A stretch of DNA of 64,000 nucleotides from an uncultured Geobacteraceae bacterium (GTDB lineage Bacteria > Desulfobacterota > Desulfuromonadia > Geobacterales > Pseudopelobacteraceae), in contig CAINRC010000135.1 of the NCBI GenBank assembly GCA_903852495.1, positions 1 to 64,000 of the forward strand, read 5' to 3'. The notes under the pieces are model-generated. The model saw only the letters and a list, made by a program, of their open reading frames with translations. It did no database searches and was not told the origin of the DNA. The position numbers and the translations under genes were made by a program. The stretch's first letter is position 1. Each line of letters begins with the position of its first letter. Shown here one piece after another: positions 30,017 to 39,878 of this stretch.

Positions 30017-31822
30017 ATGCAGGAACGAATCAGAAATATCGCCATTATCGCCCACGTAGACCACGGTAAAACCACCCTGGTCGATGCCATGCTTAAACAC
30101 GCCGGAGTGTACCGCGCCAATGAGGCTATCACCGAGCGGGTTATGGACTCGAACGACCTTGAAAAGGAACGCGGCATCACCATTCTGGCCAAAAGCCTCT
30201 CTATCCACCACGGTCCTTATAAGATCAACATTGTTGATACCCCCGGCCACGCCGACTTCGGCGGCGAAGTTGAGCGGGTGCTTAAAATGGTAGACTCCGT
30301 TCTGCTGCTGGTGGACGCCCTGGACGGCCCCATGCCCCAGACCCGTTTCGTACTGAAAAAATCCCTTGACCTCGGTTTGAAGCCGATCGTCGTCATCAAC
30401 AAGATCGACCGTCCCGGCAGCCGTCCCGATGAAGTTCTCAACATGGTCTTCGACCTTTTCTGCGAACTGAACGCTTCCGACGACCAGCTGGATTTCCCGG
30501 TGGTCTACACCAGCGCCAAGATGGGCTACGCCAAACTGGACATCACCATTGAATCCAACAGTATGGAACCGCTCTTTGCCGTGGTAGAGGCCAACGTCCG
30601 CCCCCCCAAGGGAGATGTCAACGCCCCGTTCCAGATGCTCATCGCCAACATCGATTACAACGACTACATCGGCCGCATGGCCACCGGCCGTATTTTCAAC
30701 GGCAAGGTCCGGGCAGGCGAGACCGTCGCCATGATCAAGCAGGACGGTACGATCACCAAGGGACGCATTACCAAACTGCTCGGCTACGAAGGGCTTAAGC
30801 AGATCGACATCGATGAAGCCGGTACGGGTGATATTGTCACCGTGGCAGGTTTTGAAGATGTCAGCATCGGCGAAACTCTGGCTTCGGCCGAGACCCCCAT
30901 AGCGGTACCGTACGTCTCCATCGACGAGCCGACCCTGTCCATGAACTTCATCGTCAACACATCCCCCTTTGCCGGACGGGAAGGGAAATGGGTTACTTCG
31001 CGCAACATCCGCGAGCGCCTTACCAAAGAGCTCCGCACCAATGTTTCCCTGCGGGTGGATGACACCGCCAGCCCCGATACCTTCATGGTTTCCGGCCGGG
31101 GCGAACTGCACCTGTCGATCCTTATTGAAACCATGCGCCGCGAAGGCTTTGAACTGGCGGTCTCCAAGCCGGAAGTCATCGTCCGCCTGAAAGACGGCGT
31201 CAAAATGGAGCCGATGGAATATCTGGTGGTCGATGTGGCTTCGGAATTCCAGGGTGCCATCATCGAAAAAATGGGCCCCCGTAAGGGTGAGATGGTCGCC
31301 ATGGCACCCATGGGCGAGATGGTACGTCTCGAATTCATCATCCCGGCACGCGGTCTGATCGGTCTGCGCGGTGAGGTTCTCACCGACACGCGCGGCACCG
31401 CCGTTATGACCCATACGTTCCACGAATATGCTCCCTACAAAGGCGACATCCCGGGGCGTAAAAACGGCGCTCTCATTGCCATGGATCATGGCGAAACAAC
31501 CGCCTACTCGCTGGATGCCCTGCAGCCGCGCGGCACACTGTTCATCGGCGCCGGGGTTGAAGTGTACGGCGGCATGATCATCGGCCAGAACAACAAGGAC
31601 AACGATCTGGAGATCAACCCCTGCAAGGGTAAAAAGTTGACCAACGTTCGCGCTTCCGGCACGGACGATGCCATCAAGCTGACGCCGCCGCGCTTAATGA
31701 CGTTAGAGCAGGCGCTGGAATTCATCGAGGACGACGAACTCGTCGAGGTTACCCCCAACTCGGTCCGTCTGCGCAAAAAGGAACTTGATCCAACCCGTCG
31801 GAAACGATCCGGCAAACTGTAG
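30017..31822 (+). CDS. typA: Ribosome-associated GTPase TypA/BipA
   Basis: This 601-residue translational GTPase helps ribosome assembly and stress adaptation. G motifs are complete: [10 protein letters not shown] (G1), RGITI (G2), [12 protein letters not shown] (G3), NKIDRPGS (G4) and TSAK (G5). EF-G-like domains III and V and the TypA-specific C-terminus follow. ATG 30017 has GAGGAG 8 bases before it and begins the family N-terminus [17 protein letters not shown]. It is transcribed alone and ends at a strong terminator. Confidence 0.96.
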   Translation: MQERIRNIAIIAHVDHGKTTLVDAMLKHAGVYRANEAITERVMDSNDLEKERGITILAKSLSIHHGPYKINIVDTPGHADFGGEVERVLKMVDSVLLLVDALDGPMPQTRFVLKKSLDLGLKPIVVINKIDRPGSRPDEVLNMVFDLFCELNASDDQLDFPVVYTSAKMGYAKLDITIESNSMEPLFAVVEANVRPPKGDVNAPFQMLIANIDYNDYIGRMATGRIFNGKVRAGETVAMIKQDGTITKGRITKLLGYEGLKQIDIDEAGTGDIVTVAGFEDVSIGETLASAETPIAVPYVSIDEPTLSMNFIVNTSPFAGREGKWVTSRNIRERLTKELRTNVSLRVDDTASPDTFMVSGRGELHLSILIETMRREGFELAVSKPEVIVRLKDGVKMEPMEYLVVDVASEFQGAIIEKMGPRKGEMVAMAPMGEMVRLEFIIPARGLIGLRGEVLTDTRGTAVMTHTFHEYAPYKGDIPGRKNGALIAMDHGETTAYSLDALQPRGTLFIGAGVEVYGGMIIGQNNKDNDLEINPCKGKKLTNVRASGTDDAIKLTPPRLMTLEQALEFIEDDELVEVTPNSVRLRKKELDPTRRKRSGKL

Positions 31823-31843
31823 GAGCTGAGAAATACACACTAT

Positions 31844-31876
31844 GCGGGCCGGGATTTTTTCCCGGCCCGTTTTGTT
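31844..31876 (+). terminator. Rho-independent terminator of typA
   Basis: CGGGCCGGG (31845-31853) pairs with CCCGGCCCG (31861-31869), followed by TTTTGTTTT. Confidence 0.92.
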
Positions 31877-31915
31877 TTCCAGCTGGAATAATCAGGTGAT
31901 TTTTAGGCGCCCGGG

Positions 31916-31924
31916 TGCTATAGT
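31916..31924 (+). promoter_or_regulatory. Extended -10 promoter element before cbiET
   Basis: TGCTATAGT is a good extended -10 sequence, about 40 bases before the cbiET start. No convincing -35 was found. The short space after the typA terminator contains no cobalamin riboswitch. Confidence 0.45.
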
Positions 31925-31963
31925 TCGCCGGAAAGACTCAAATTACGGGGCGGGGCACACATT

Positions 31964-33181
31964 ATGGCACAGCAAACGATCTATCTGATTGGGGCAGGCT
32001 TTACCGGCTGGGACGGTTTCCCGGCAAAGGCACTGGAGATTATCGGCACCGCCGACGTCTTGATCGGTCACCAGCGCCACCTGGCGATTTTTCCCGATTT
32101 CACCGGTGAGAAGCGTGAACTGGGCGAACTTCCCGCACTGATCGATTTCCTCAAAATAACCGATAAGCGCGTGGCACTGCTCGCTTCCGGCGATCCGACC
32201 TTTTTCGGCATTTCCCGCTTTCTGCTGCGCAACCTCCCCAAGGAACGCATCGAGATTTTCCCCAATGTCACCAGCATGCAGTATGCCTTTGCCAGGATCA
32301 AGGAACCGTGGGACGATGGAATTTTCGTATCGGTACATGGCCGCGGTATGCATCAGGCGATCGATAAGATCATTGCCGCCGAAAAAGCCTGTGTCCTGAC
32401 GGACAAGGTCAACACCCCCGCCGCCATAGCCGCCGAACTCATCGAGCGCGGGGCGGAAGGGTACGAAGCGTGGCTCTGCGAAGATCTGGGGATGGCAAGC
32501 GAAAAGTTCACCAAGACCACGGTGCGGGGACTGCTGGGTCTGTCAGCATCCGAGCTGAATATCCTGATCCTTGTCCGTACATACGAACCGAACCTTGTGC
32601 ACTATCCGCTGATCGGTATTGATGACGATGAATTCCACACCTCGAAAAAATTGATCACCAAACTTGAGGTGCGTGCCGTTACCCTGGCGAAACTACAGCT
32701 GCAGGATGATCTGGTGCTCTGGGATATCGGCGCCGGCAGCTGCTCCGTCTCCATCGAAGCTTCCAACCTGATGCCGGGCGGACGCATTTTTGCCGTGGAG
32801 AAGAACCAGCAGTGCATCGGCTTCATTACGGAAAATCTGAAGAAGTTTTGCGCTCGTAATATAAAGCTGATTGAGGCCTTCGCGCCGGACGGCCTGGATG
32901 ACCTGCCCGATCCGGATCGTGTGTTCATTGGCGGTGCGGGGGGAAAGCTGGACGAAATTATCGACTGCGTGTCCCAACGGCTGCGTCCGGAAGGGGTGGT
33001 GGTCATCAACGCCGTAACGCTTGATACGCTCACCCGGGCGGTGGAGTTTCTTGAAGATCAGGGCTTTACGGTTGAAGCGACCTGCATCAATGTCGCCAAG
33101 ACGCGCAACCTCACGGAGTACAAGATGTTTGAGGCACAGAATCCGGTGTATGTGATTTCCGCCCGCAAGGGAGGGGAATAG
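31964..33181 (+). CDS. cbiET: Fused precorrin-6Y C5,15-methyltransferase / decarboxylase
   Basis: This 405-residue protein joins CbiE (about residues 1-205, methyltransferase fold with LLASGDPTFFGISR) to CbiT (about 215-405, SAM-binding DIGAGSCSVSIEA). It methylates C5 and C15 and removes the ring C acetate carboxyl in cobalamin synthesis. The fusion equals CobL of the aerobic route. It overlaps cbiL by one base. Only these two genes of the pathway are present here. Confidence 0.93.
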   Translation: MAQQTIYLIGAGFTGWDGFPAKALEIIGTADVLIGHQRHLAIFPDFTGEKRELGELPALIDFLKITDKRVALLASGDPTFFGISRFLLRNLPKERIEIFPNVTSMQYAFARIKEPWDDGIFVSVHGRGMHQAIDKIIAAEKACVLTDKVNTPAAIAAELIERGAEGYEAWLCEDLGMASEKFTKTTVRGLLGLSASELNILILVRTYEPNLVHYPLIGIDDDEFHTSKKLITKLEVRAVTLAKLQLQDDLVLWDIGAGSCSVSIEASNLMPGGRIFAVEKNQQCIGFITENLKKFCARNIKLIEAFAPDGLDDLPDPDRVFIGGAGGKLDEIIDCVSQRLRPEGVVVINAVTLDTLTRAVEFLEDQGFTVEATCINVAKTRNLTEYKMFEAQNPVYVISARKGGE

Positions 33182-33885
33182 TGTCTGTTGTCTATGCCGT
33201 CGGTGTCGGACCGGGCGATCCGGAACTGTTGACCCGCAAGGCCGAACGAATTCTGAGGAGTGCCGATGTCATCCTGGCCCCGGTTTCGAATCCGGCTGAG
33301 GCGAGTGTAGCGCTGGAAACGGTCCGTGAGTTTATTGATATCAGCCGGCAGGAAATTGTTGTCCACCAGTTCCCCATGACCTCCGACCGGTCACGTCTGG
33401 TTCCGGCCTGGCAGGAGGCCGCTGCCATAATCGCCGCCCACGCCGAAGCAGGGCGGTCAGTCGCCTTTATCACCATCGGTGATCCGCTTTTTTATTCGAC
33501 CTTTATTTACCTGCTGCGCATCTTCCGTGAACAGTGGCCGCAGATTCCGATCGAAATCGTACCGGGCATATCGAGCATCAATGCCGCAGCAGCCCAGGCC
33601 ACCCTTCCGCTGGTTGAGGGGGATGAAAAGATGATCGTCATTCCGGCCACTGCCGGGATAGAGCAGATCCGGGCGGCACTGGAAACCTGCGAAACGGTTG
33701 TCCTTCTGAAAGTAAAGCCGCTTTTCCCGGCGATTGTTGAGCTGCTCCGCAGCCTCGTGGATAGCCGGAGCGCCGTCTTTGTCGAACGTGTCGGCAGCCC
33801 CCGCCAGAAAGTTCTCACGTCCATAGACGACATAGCCGCCCACACCCCTGATTACCTGTCCCTGATGATTATTAAAGCTGTTTGA
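33181..33885 (+). CDS. cbiL: Cobalt-precorrin-2 C20-methyltransferase
   Basis: This 234-residue SAM-dependent methyltransferase adds a methyl group at C20 of (cobalt-)precorrin-2. VYAVGVGPGDPELLTRKAE, the GDPLFYSTFIY loop and EIVPGISSINAAAA are typical of CbiL/CobI. It starts with GTG that shares its first base with the cbiET stop. The gene string ends abruptly after it, at the start of the accessory stretch with hicAB. Confidence 0.93.
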   Translation: MSVVYAVGVGPGDPELLTRKAERILRSADVILAPVSNPAEASVALETVREFIDISRQEIVVHQFPMTSDRSRLVPAWQEAAAIIAAHAEAGRSVAFITIGDPLFYSTFIYLLRIFREQWPQIPIEIVPGISSINAAAAQATLPLVEGDEKMIVIPATAGIEQIRAALETCETVVLLKVKPLFPAIVELLRSLVDSRSAVFVERVGSPRQKVLTSIDDIAAHTPDYLSLMIIKAV

Positions 33886-34098
33886 GTGCTTAAGAAATTA
33901 TTGATCTGCTGTATGGGGGAGGCTTTCCGGTGTTTTCGGTGGCCTTCTTCTTCGTTTTACCCTTTGGGATTTCATGGAGGAGGGTAATAGCAGGACTTTT
34001 GTATGTAAAATATACTGCCTTCTGTACCTCCATAAACCTCAAAATAGATATACGTTTAATGCCTTGGCAATCGGACAAAAAAGACCGAAAGTGCGCGT
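33886..34098. other. AT-rich gap before hicA with a long imperfect inverted repeat
   Basis: ATGGAGG (33974-33980) and CCTCCAT (34027-34033) bracket inner pairing segments (GCAG/CTGC and GTAT/ATAC), giving a 60-base imperfect hairpin. A 62-codon minus-strand frame (33890-34078) covers it, but no family is recognised and it is probably chance. Confidence 0.4.
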
Positions 34099-34310
34099 AT
34101 GAACGGTAAGGAATTTATACGGCGCTCGGCAAGAGCAGGGGCATTGCGTGTTCAGTTGATGAGGCGCGTGGCAAGGGCAGCCACATTACGCTTTATCTAG
34201 GTGATAACCTGACCATCGTACGTAACCCGAAAGATGATTTAAAGACTGGCACTTTTCACGCCATGCTCAAGCAGCTCGAAATCACGCTTGACGAAATAAT
34301 GGGGGCATAA
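34099..34310 (+). pseudogene. hicA: hicA toxin gene with a one-base frameshift
   Basis: The start reads MNGKEFIRR, the HicA N-terminus. After codon 8 one base is missing (near 34123-34125). Restoring one base there joins it to a frame that runs LGKSRGIACSVDEARG, then KGSHITLYLGDNLTIVRNP, then GTFHAMLKQLEI, ending TAA at 34308-34310, one base before hicB. That is the HicA double-stranded RNA-binding fold with its catalytic His (GSHITL). As written, the frame meets a stop after 34 codons, so no mRNA-cleaving toxin is expected. Confidence 0.85.
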
Positions 34311-34311
34311 A

Positions 34312-34749
34312 ATGACACGCATGATTTATCCAATCAACCTGACACCTGATGCTGTTGATGGCGGCTTCACGGTGACCTGTAGAGACTTTCCCGAAGCTAT
34401 TACCCAAGGCGAAACAGTTGTAGAAGCTGTGGTCGAAGCATCAGACGCAATTGAGGAAGCTATTGCCTCCCGTATGAAACGTAACGAGGAGATACCTGAG
34501 CCTTCAAACAAGAAACAGGGTGAATATATGGCTACGGTGCCACTTTCTACTTCGTTGAAAGCGGCTCTGTATATGGCAATGCGGGAAGACAACATCAGCA
34601 AAAGTGAGCTTGCCCGGCGGTTGTCGATTGATGAAAAAGAAGTGAGACGGATGCTTGACCCTCGTCATCCGTCAAAAACTCCAGGGATGGAAAGAGCACT
34701 ATCTTGTCTCGGTAGGTCTGTTGTTGCGGAGTTTACAAAGGCGGCTTAA
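34312..34749 (+). CDS. hicB: HicB-type antitoxin
   Basis: This 145-residue protein has the HicB partial RNase H-like N-terminal domain (about 1-65; FTVTCRDFPEAITQGETVVEA, quoted here in part as CRDFPEAITQGET) and a C-terminal helix-turn-helix (about 85-130, ISKSELARRLSIDEKEVRRM). HicB proteins bind and silence HicA and usually repress their own promoter. The gene is intact although the toxin frame is broken, so it survives as an antitoxin or regulator without a partner. Confidence 0.9.
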   Translation: MTRMIYPINLTPDAVDGGFTVTCRDFPEAITQGETVVEAVVEASDAIEEAIASRMKRNEEIPEPSNKKQGEYMATVPLSTSLKAALYMAMREDNISKSELARRLSIDEKEVRRMLDPRHPSKTPGMERALSCLGRSVVAEFTKAA

Positions 34750-34810
34750 GGGGTTTGGAAATTACCGGGGACTGTCCATGCTGGTTGAGGCGATATTTAA
34801 TCTGTATTTG

Positions 34811-35317
34811 TTAAAAGTTGGTCCCATTCGCACTGCATTTACATGGAGTTACTGTGATTAAATCTGTTGATCCAGAAAAGTCTATACCTAAGAAGTATTC
34901 TGGGAAGCCGATAATCATCAGTATTCCCCCTAAACCCATTGACGCCTTTACAGCCTGATGCTGTTCGGCAATGGCGTTGCCGCCACCAGAAAAACCATTA
35001 AACATAGTGTTCATGTTGCCAAACGCATTTGCCATATATTCAATCTGGCCCTTGCCCAAACTAACCGCAAGACCGCACAGGCATAAACCCAACACCGAGA
35101 CGTCAATCATCCAAACCTTCGCATAGCGTATCTCGCCCTTATAGATGGCGATTAGAGACAAAACCCCCGGCACCAGAGGCAAAAGATAGAGCAGGTAGGT
35201 AATGCCGCCGATATGAGTCACATTCACATACAACCCAGCACCGCTCTGGGCCAAAGGCAAAAAAACAGCTAAAAGACAAAGGGCTGAAAACACTAGGGCA
35301 ATAATTCTTTTGTTCAT
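34811..35317 (-). CDS. Hypothetical four-helix membrane protein
   Basis: This 168-residue protein is not recognised. Four hydrophobic stretches are clear (about 7-25, 36-60, 68-88 and 126-148). The segment between helices 3 and 4 is Gly/Asn/Met-rich (NAFGNMNTMFNGFSGGGN). The last 20 residues are polar with two Cys. AAGGAGG sits 5 bases before ATG, so it is probably a real gene. It is third on the minus strand after the M23 peptidase and bactofilin, with a 131-base gap. Confidence 0.65.
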   Translation of the reverse strand: MNKRIIALVFSALCLLAVFLPLAQSGAGLYVNVTHIGGITYLLYLLPLVPGVLSLIAIYKGEIRYAKVWMIDVSVLGLCLCGLAVSLGKGQIEYMANAFGNMNTMFNGFSGGGNAIAEQHQAVKASMGLGGILMIIGFPEYFLGIDFSGSTDLITVTPCKCSANGTNF

Positions 35318-35448
35318 TTATTCCTCCTTAAAGTGAGTTTCAAATTCCGTAATTCTATTTACTTATGTGTTGAATGAGGTGGCCAAGTTGATATCGGTAA
35401 CCACGGTAAAGACAAACTCCATTTGGTGGGATGTTTTCACCAACATAT

Positions 35449-35823
35449 TCAGGCTATTTTGGCGGCACCGTTTTTGTTGTTGGCCTCTTTTCCCCGGTGC
35501 ATGGTGGAGCGTCCGTCAAAGTTGCCCCCCTCGGCCATGCTTATGCGTGCCGCAGATATATCACCATAGATATTGCCGGTGCGTTGTATATCTACTCCCT
35601 CAGAGGCGTTGATGTTTCCGGTCAAACGTCCACCCACTATTATCTGTCTGACAGCTGCGTCGCCCGTAACAACACCCTTTTCTCCTATGATGAGGCAGTC
35701 GGAGGTAATATTGCCTTCCAGTTTGCCGTCGATCCTGATAGTTCCCTTTGACGTTACGTTGCCGTGAATAGCAGAATCAGCTCCGACGATCACTTCAAGT
35801 TTTTCCTGTTTGCTGTTGAACAT
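35449..35823 (-). CDS. Bactofilin (polymer-forming cytoskeletal protein)
   Basis: This 124-residue protein is a bactofilin: a right-handed beta-helix built from short repeats (VIVGADSAIHGNVTS; IRIDGKLEGNI; IIVGGRLTGNINA), with short polar ends. Bactofilins polymerise without nucleotide at the inner membrane and position cell-wall enzymes. The gene lies 67 bases after an M23 peptidase on the same strand, the usual pairing in several phyla. Confidence 0.93.
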   Translation of the reverse strand: MFNSKQEKLEVIVGADSAIHGNVTSKGTIRIDGKLEGNITSDCLIIGEKGVVTGDAAVRQIIVGGRLTGNINASEGVDIQRTGNIYGDISAARISMAEGGNFDGRSTMHRGKEANNKNGAAKIA

Positions 35824-35890
35824 TTTATTTTCTCCATTTCCTGTTTTTGTGTTTTTCCTATTTTAAATTCACTTAAGCACGTTCTATCAT

Positions 35891-36739
35891 TTAATTCTTG
35901 CTCGTACGTTCAAGTATAAAAGCGGTTGGGTTGATGTAATGCCCTTGCTTCCACACTTCGTAGTGCACATGCGGTCCGGTGGAGTTTCCTGTGGAACCGG
36001 TAGAAGCTATTATCTGTCCCCGTTCAACAGTTTGTCCGACCTTGACATCAAGCCGGCTGTTGTGGGCATAAACCGTTCTGAAACCATGACCATGCTCTAT
36101 AACAAGTACGTTGCCGCTTCCATTGGTACGATCGGCGACGCTGACAATTCCATCTGCGGTAGCATGTACCGGTGTACCACTTGCGGCAGACAGGTCGAGC
36201 CCGGTATGAAATTGTTTTTTTCCGGTCTGCGGGTGTATCCGCTCACCAAAGCCTGAACTTATTCTTCCTGTAACTGGCCATCCCGAGGGAGTAGAACGGT
36301 AAAGATCTTTTTCCTTTACAAGATAGCGCTTAATCTCGGCCACTGATTTCAATGATTCGTTTATGTGCCGTTGCAGCTCTTCAAGGTCAATGGAGCCATC
36401 GCTATCATCCTTTTTCACAGCATCAAGCACCTGTTTTTTTGACTTGAGTGAAAAGAGTTGCTTGAACTCCTCTTCTGACTGTTTCAAAGAGCGCACCGTT
36501 GTCTGCATCGACTGGATCTGACCATTCATCTGTGCGTATTTTTTTTTCATCAAATAGTAATCTACCAGATGGGTTGTCAGGGAAATTGTATATACGATCC
36601 CTATGCAGACAAAAACCAGCATCATCCCCAGCACCGCTGTTGGTATCTTGAAGTTGATTGATGATGTTCTTGAGTGGGGGATCAACATTATGGTGATCGG
36701 CGTCAAAAGTTTTTTTAACAGGGGGCGGAACTTATGCAT
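35891..36739 (-). CDS. M23 (LytM) peptidoglycan peptidase, membrane-anchored
   Basis: This 282-residue protein has one membrane helix (about 33-56), a coiled coil (about 62-110) and a C-terminal M23 domain (about 155-275). The zinc motifs HTGLD (His and Asp) and HVHYEVW are complete, so it should be an active endopeptidase that cuts peptidoglycan peptides. With the bactofilin next to it, it is probably a locally targeted cell-shape enzyme. Confidence 0.92.
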   Translation of the reverse strand: MHKFRPLLKKLLTPITIMLIPHSRTSSINFKIPTAVLGMMLVFVCIGIVYTISLTTHLVDYYLMKKKYAQMNGQIQSMQTTVRSLKQSEEEFKQLFSLKSKKQVLDAVKKDDSDGSIDLEELQRHINESLKSVAEIKRYLVKEKDLYRSTPSGWPVTGRISSGFGERIHPQTGKKQFHTGLDLSAASGTPVHATADGIVSVADRTNGSGNVLVIEHGHGFRTVYAHNSRLDVKVGQTVERGQIIASTGSTGNSTGPHVHYEVWKQGHYINPTAFILERTSKN

Positions 36740-36832
36740 CCTACTCTAAAGCCTCCATTGCACGGATTGATATGTTTCAGAGAGAGGGATAAGGGGTGGA
36801 AGGATAGGAATTTGCTTTTCAGCGGTATGGAC

Positions 36833-36860
36833 AATATCACCTTGCATGAGCCGCCGTCAA
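36833..36860 (-). promoter_or_regulatory. Candidate promoter of the M23-bactofilin operon
   Basis: On the minus strand TTGACG (36860-36855), a 16-base spacer and GATATT (36838-36833) fit sigma-70, about 95 bases before the M23 start. Confidence 0.5.
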
Positions 36861-36862
36861 TC

Positions 36863-36885
36863 TGATAATAGGGGATTTATTATCA
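36863..36885. promoter_or_regulatory. Palindrome next to the M23-bactofilin promoter
   Basis: TGATAATA (36863-36870) and TATTATCA (36878-36885) are perfect inverted arms with a 7-base spacer, lying just upstream of the candidate -35. A further half-like TGATTATC follows. This is a plausible regulator site; no regulator is named. Confidence 0.5.
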
Positions 36886-37020
36886 AGAACTGATTATCTA
36901 TTTTTTACTATAGGGGGTTTGATCTATATACGAGTGAAGGAGGGAAGTCCTTACGGGACTTCGCAACAGAATCCAGACAACGTTGCTGCTGAGTTCGTCG
37001 TCCATAGCGCACACCAAACA

Positions 37021-37058
37021 CAAAAAAGTCCGTTCAACCTCTCGATTGAACGGACTTT
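37021..37058 (-). terminator. Rho-independent terminator of ppdK
   Basis: AAAGTCCGTTCAA and TTGAACGGACTTT form a 13-bp stem with an 8-base loop. On the minus strand it is followed by a run of T residues. It lies about 27 bases after the ppdK stop. Confidence 0.92.
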
Positions 37059-37084
37059 AAAGTGCAAAATCTTACCGCCTGATT

Positions 37085-39736
37085 CTAGCCAAGCACCGCG
37101 TGAGCGGCTGCCAGCCGGGCGATCGGCACCCGGAACGGGGAGCAGGAAACGTAATCCAATCCGACGTTGTGGCAGAAGATAACCGATGCCGGATCACCGC
37201 CATGCTCACCGCAAATGCCGAGCTTGATGTTCGGCCGGGTTGCGCGCCCCAGTTCACAGGCCATTTTGACCAGTTTGCCAACCCCTTTCTGGTCCAGCGA
37301 TACGAAGGGGTCTTCCGGGAGAATATTGTTGTCCACGTAGAAAGGCAGGAATTTACCGGCATCGTCACGCGAGAGGCCAAAAGTCGTCTGGGTCAGGTCG
37401 TTGGTGCCGAAGGAGAAAAATTCCGCCTCGACCGCAATTTCATCGGCCGTCAGGGCGGCACGGGGCAGCTCGATCATCGTGCCGATCAGGTATTCAACCT
37501 TGACGCCGTACCGGGCGATGGTTTCATCACAGATGGCAACCGCATTCTGTTTGAGAACCGACAGTTCCTTCACCGTAGCAATCAGCGGGATCATGATTTC
37601 CGGAACGATACTGAACCCTTCGTTCTTGACCAGTTCGCAGGCCGCTTCCATGATCGCCGTTACCTGCATATTGTAGATTTCCGGGTAGGTTATACCCAGA
37701 CGGCAGCCGCGATGACCCAGCATCGGGTTGAACTCGTGCAGCGTGTCTATCTTGTGTTTGAGGGCATTGACCGGGACCTTCATGGTCTTGCACAGGTCCT
37801 CGATATCCTTTTCCCCCTGCGGCAGGAACTCGTGCAGCGGCGGGTCCAGCAGGCGGATTGTTACCGGCAGCCCTTTCATCTCGCGGAACAGACCGATAAA
37901 ATCACCCTTCTGCATCGGCAGAATTTTTGCCAGAGCATGCTCACGCCCTTCCACGTCATCGGAAAGGATCATTTCACGCACCGCCGCAATCCGCTCGGCA
38001 TCAAAGAACATATGTTCGGTACGGCAGAGGCCGATACCTTCGGCACCGAACTGGCGGGCCACCTTGGCATCATACGGCGTGTCGGCATTGGTGCGCACCT
38101 TCAAACGACGGATTCCGTCCACCCACTTCATCAGGGTGTTAAAATCTTCCGTCAGCTGCGGCGATACGGTCGGCACCGCACCCAGCATAACCTCGCCCAG
38201 GGTGCCATCCAGCGTAATCATATCCCCTTTTTTGACAACAACGCCGTTTCGTGCGGTAAAGATCTGGTTGGCATAATCAACCTTGATGTCACCACAACCG
38301 GCGACACAGCACTTGCCCATACCACGGGCAACAACGGCCGCATGGGACGTCATGCCGCCGCGCGCGGTCAGAATCCCCTGTGCGGCATGCATTCCGTGAA
38401 TGTCTTCCGGGGAGGTTTCAACACGAACCAGGATCACCTTGCGGCCGGTCTTGGCTTCCGATTCAGCTTCATCAGCGGTAAAGACGACGGAACCGGAGAC
38501 CGCTCCCGGCGATGCCGGCAGGCCTTTGGCGATGACCGTTTTTTCAGCTTTCGGGTCAAGTGACGGGTGCAGCAACTGATCAAGCTGTTCCGGAGCCACA
38601 CGCTTAACTGCGGTTTTTTCGTCGATCAGTCCCTCGGCGACCATATCCACCGCGATCTTTATCGCTGCCGGTGCGGTGCGCTTGCCGTTGCGGGTCTGCA
38701 GCATGAAGAGTTTCCCTTTTTCGATGGTAAACTCGATATCCTGCATATCCTTGTAATGTTTTTCGAGGATGGAGCGGATGGCAGCCAACTGCTGGTAACA
38801 CTCCGGCAGCACCTCTTCCATGGGCGGCAGGTTGGTGGCCTTGGCACGGTTGATCGGCTGCGGTGTACGGATACCGGCAACAACGTCTTCCCCCTGGGCG
38901 TTGACCAGGTATTCACCGTAAAAATAATTCTCACCGGTGGATGGGTCGCGGGTGAAGGCGACTCCGGTGGCGCAGTCATCGCCCATGTTGCCGTACACCA
39001 TGGACTGTACGTTGACTGCGGTACCCCACTCGGCCGGAATATTGTTCAGACGGCGGTAGGTGATGGCGCGCGGGTTCATCCATGAACCGAAGACAGCACC
39101 GATGGCGCCCCACAACTGATCCTGGGGGTCTTCCGGGAACGCGGTGCCAAGCTCGTCCTTGATTCTCTCTTTAAAAGCGGCGACCAGTTCCTTCCAGTCG
39201 GTGGCACTCAAATCGGTATCGAGATGAACGCCCCGCTGCTCTTTTTTCTGCTCCAGAAGATGCTCAAGGGAATGCTTGTCCATCCCCATGACCACATCAG
39301 AATACATCTGAACGAAACGGCGATAGGCATCATAGGCGAAACGTTCGTCACCGCTCTGGGCGATAATACCCTGGACGGTGGTGTCGTTGAGGCCGAGATT
39401 CAGAATGGTGTCCATCATGCCCGGCATGGAAGCCCGGGCACCGGAGCGGACCGAAACCAGCAGGGGGTTGGTTGGATCGCCGAATTTACGATCCATCAGT
39501 GCTTCAACCTCGGCAAGATGGGAGGCAACTTCGGCAGCCAGTGAGGCGGGGTAATTGTTATTATTTTTGTAAAACTCAGTACAAACTTCTGTAGTAAGGG
39601 TAAAACCGGGGGGAACCGGCAGTCCGATGCTGGTCATTTCGGCCAGGTTGGCCCCTTTACCACCCAACAGGTTCTTCATGTCAGCCCTGCCCTCGGCCAT
39701 GCCATTACCGAAGAAATACACAAACTTCTGCGTCAT
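37085..39736 (-). CDS. ppdK: Pyruvate, phosphate dikinase
   Basis: This 883-residue enzyme interconverts pyruvate + ATP + phosphate with phosphoenolpyruvate + AMP + pyrophosphate. The ATP-grasp N-terminal half ([20 protein letters not shown]), the swivelling His domain ([19 protein letters not shown]) and the PEP/pyruvate barrel ([20 protein letters not shown]) are all present. In organisms growing on acetate it supports PEP formation. It is transcribed alone and is full length. Confidence 0.97.
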   Translation of the reverse strand: MTQKFVYFFGNGMAEGRADMKNLLGGKGANLAEMTSIGLPVPPGFTLTTEVCTEFYKNNNNYPASLAAEVASHLAEVEALMDRKFGDPTNPLLVSVRSGARASMPGMMDTILNLGLNDTTVQGIIAQSGDERFAYDAYRRFVQMYSDVVMGMDKHSLEHLLEQKKEQRGVHLDTDLSATDWKELVAAFKERIKDELGTAFPEDPQDQLWGAIGAVFGSWMNPRAITYRRLNNIPAEWGTAVNVQSMVYGNMGDDCATGVAFTRDPSTGENYFYGEYLVNAQGEDVVAGIRTPQPINRAKATNLPPMEEVLPECYQQLAAIRSILEKHYKDMQDIEFTIEKGKLFMLQTRNGKRTAPAAIKIAVDMVAEGLIDEKTAVKRVAPEQLDQLLHPSLDPKAEKTVIAKGLPASPGAVSGSVVFTADEAESEAKTGRKVILVRVETSPEDIHGMHAAQGILTARGGMTSHAAVVARGMGKCCVAGCGDIKVDYANQIFTARNGVVVKKGDMITLDGTLGEVMLGAVPTVSPQLTEDFNTLMKWVDGIRRLKVRTNADTPYDAKVARQFGAEGIGLCRTEHMFFDAERIAAVREMILSDDVEGREHALAKILPMQKGDFIGLFREMKGLPVTIRLLDPPLHEFLPQGEKDIEDLCKTMKVPVNALKHKIDTLHEFNPMLGHRGCRLGITYPEIYNMQVTAIMEAACELVKNEGFSIVPEIMIPLIATVKELSVLKQNAVAICDETIARYGVKVEYLIGTMIELPRAALTADEIAVEAEFFSFGTNDLTQTTFGLSRDDAGKFLPFYVDNNILPEDPFVSLDQKGVGKLVKMACELGRATRPNIKLGICGEHGGDPASVIFCHNVGLDYVSCSPFRVPIARLAAAHAVLG

Positions 39737-39878
39737 TGTTCCGTCTCCTCTTCCGTAGAATAATTACAAGCGCTTTACAGCCGCTAAAAACATTTATTCA
39801 TAATGAAAATAACAGTTTAGGCGAATCAGACTATAACGCAGATTGGCAAAATATCAAAACTTATTGTGAAAATATTTA

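Larger units (their letters stand above)
36740..37020. other. Gap between the M23 gene and ppdK terminator
   Basis: This gap contains the candidate minus-strand promoter and palindrome listed separately, plus a short hairpin GAAGTCC-TTAC-GGGACTTC (about 36954-36972). No gene is supported; an 87-codon plus-strand frame from 36919 runs into the opposite ppdK and looks like chance. Confidence 0.6.

Noticed and set aside
29987-31489. Open minus-strand frame of 500 codons opposite typA
   Set aside because: typA is certain and full length; the reverse frame is low in complexity and lacks any motif.
31823-31963. Cobalamin riboswitch before cbiET
   Set aside because: No B12-box sequence and too little space after the typA terminator.
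33890-34078. 62-codon minus-strand frame in the gap before hicA
   Set aside because: No family, and it spans an inverted repeat; kept only as a note on the gap.
34655-34861. 68-codon plus-strand frame overlapping the end of hicB
   Set aside because: It lies mostly inside hicB in another frame and matches nothing known.
36919-37182. 87-codon plus-strand frame before and into ppdK
   Set aside because: It crosses the ppdK terminator and the opposite gene; no family features.
37100-38563. Open plus-strand frame of 487 codons opposite ppdK
   Set aside because: It mirrors ppdK codons; no domain or start signal.
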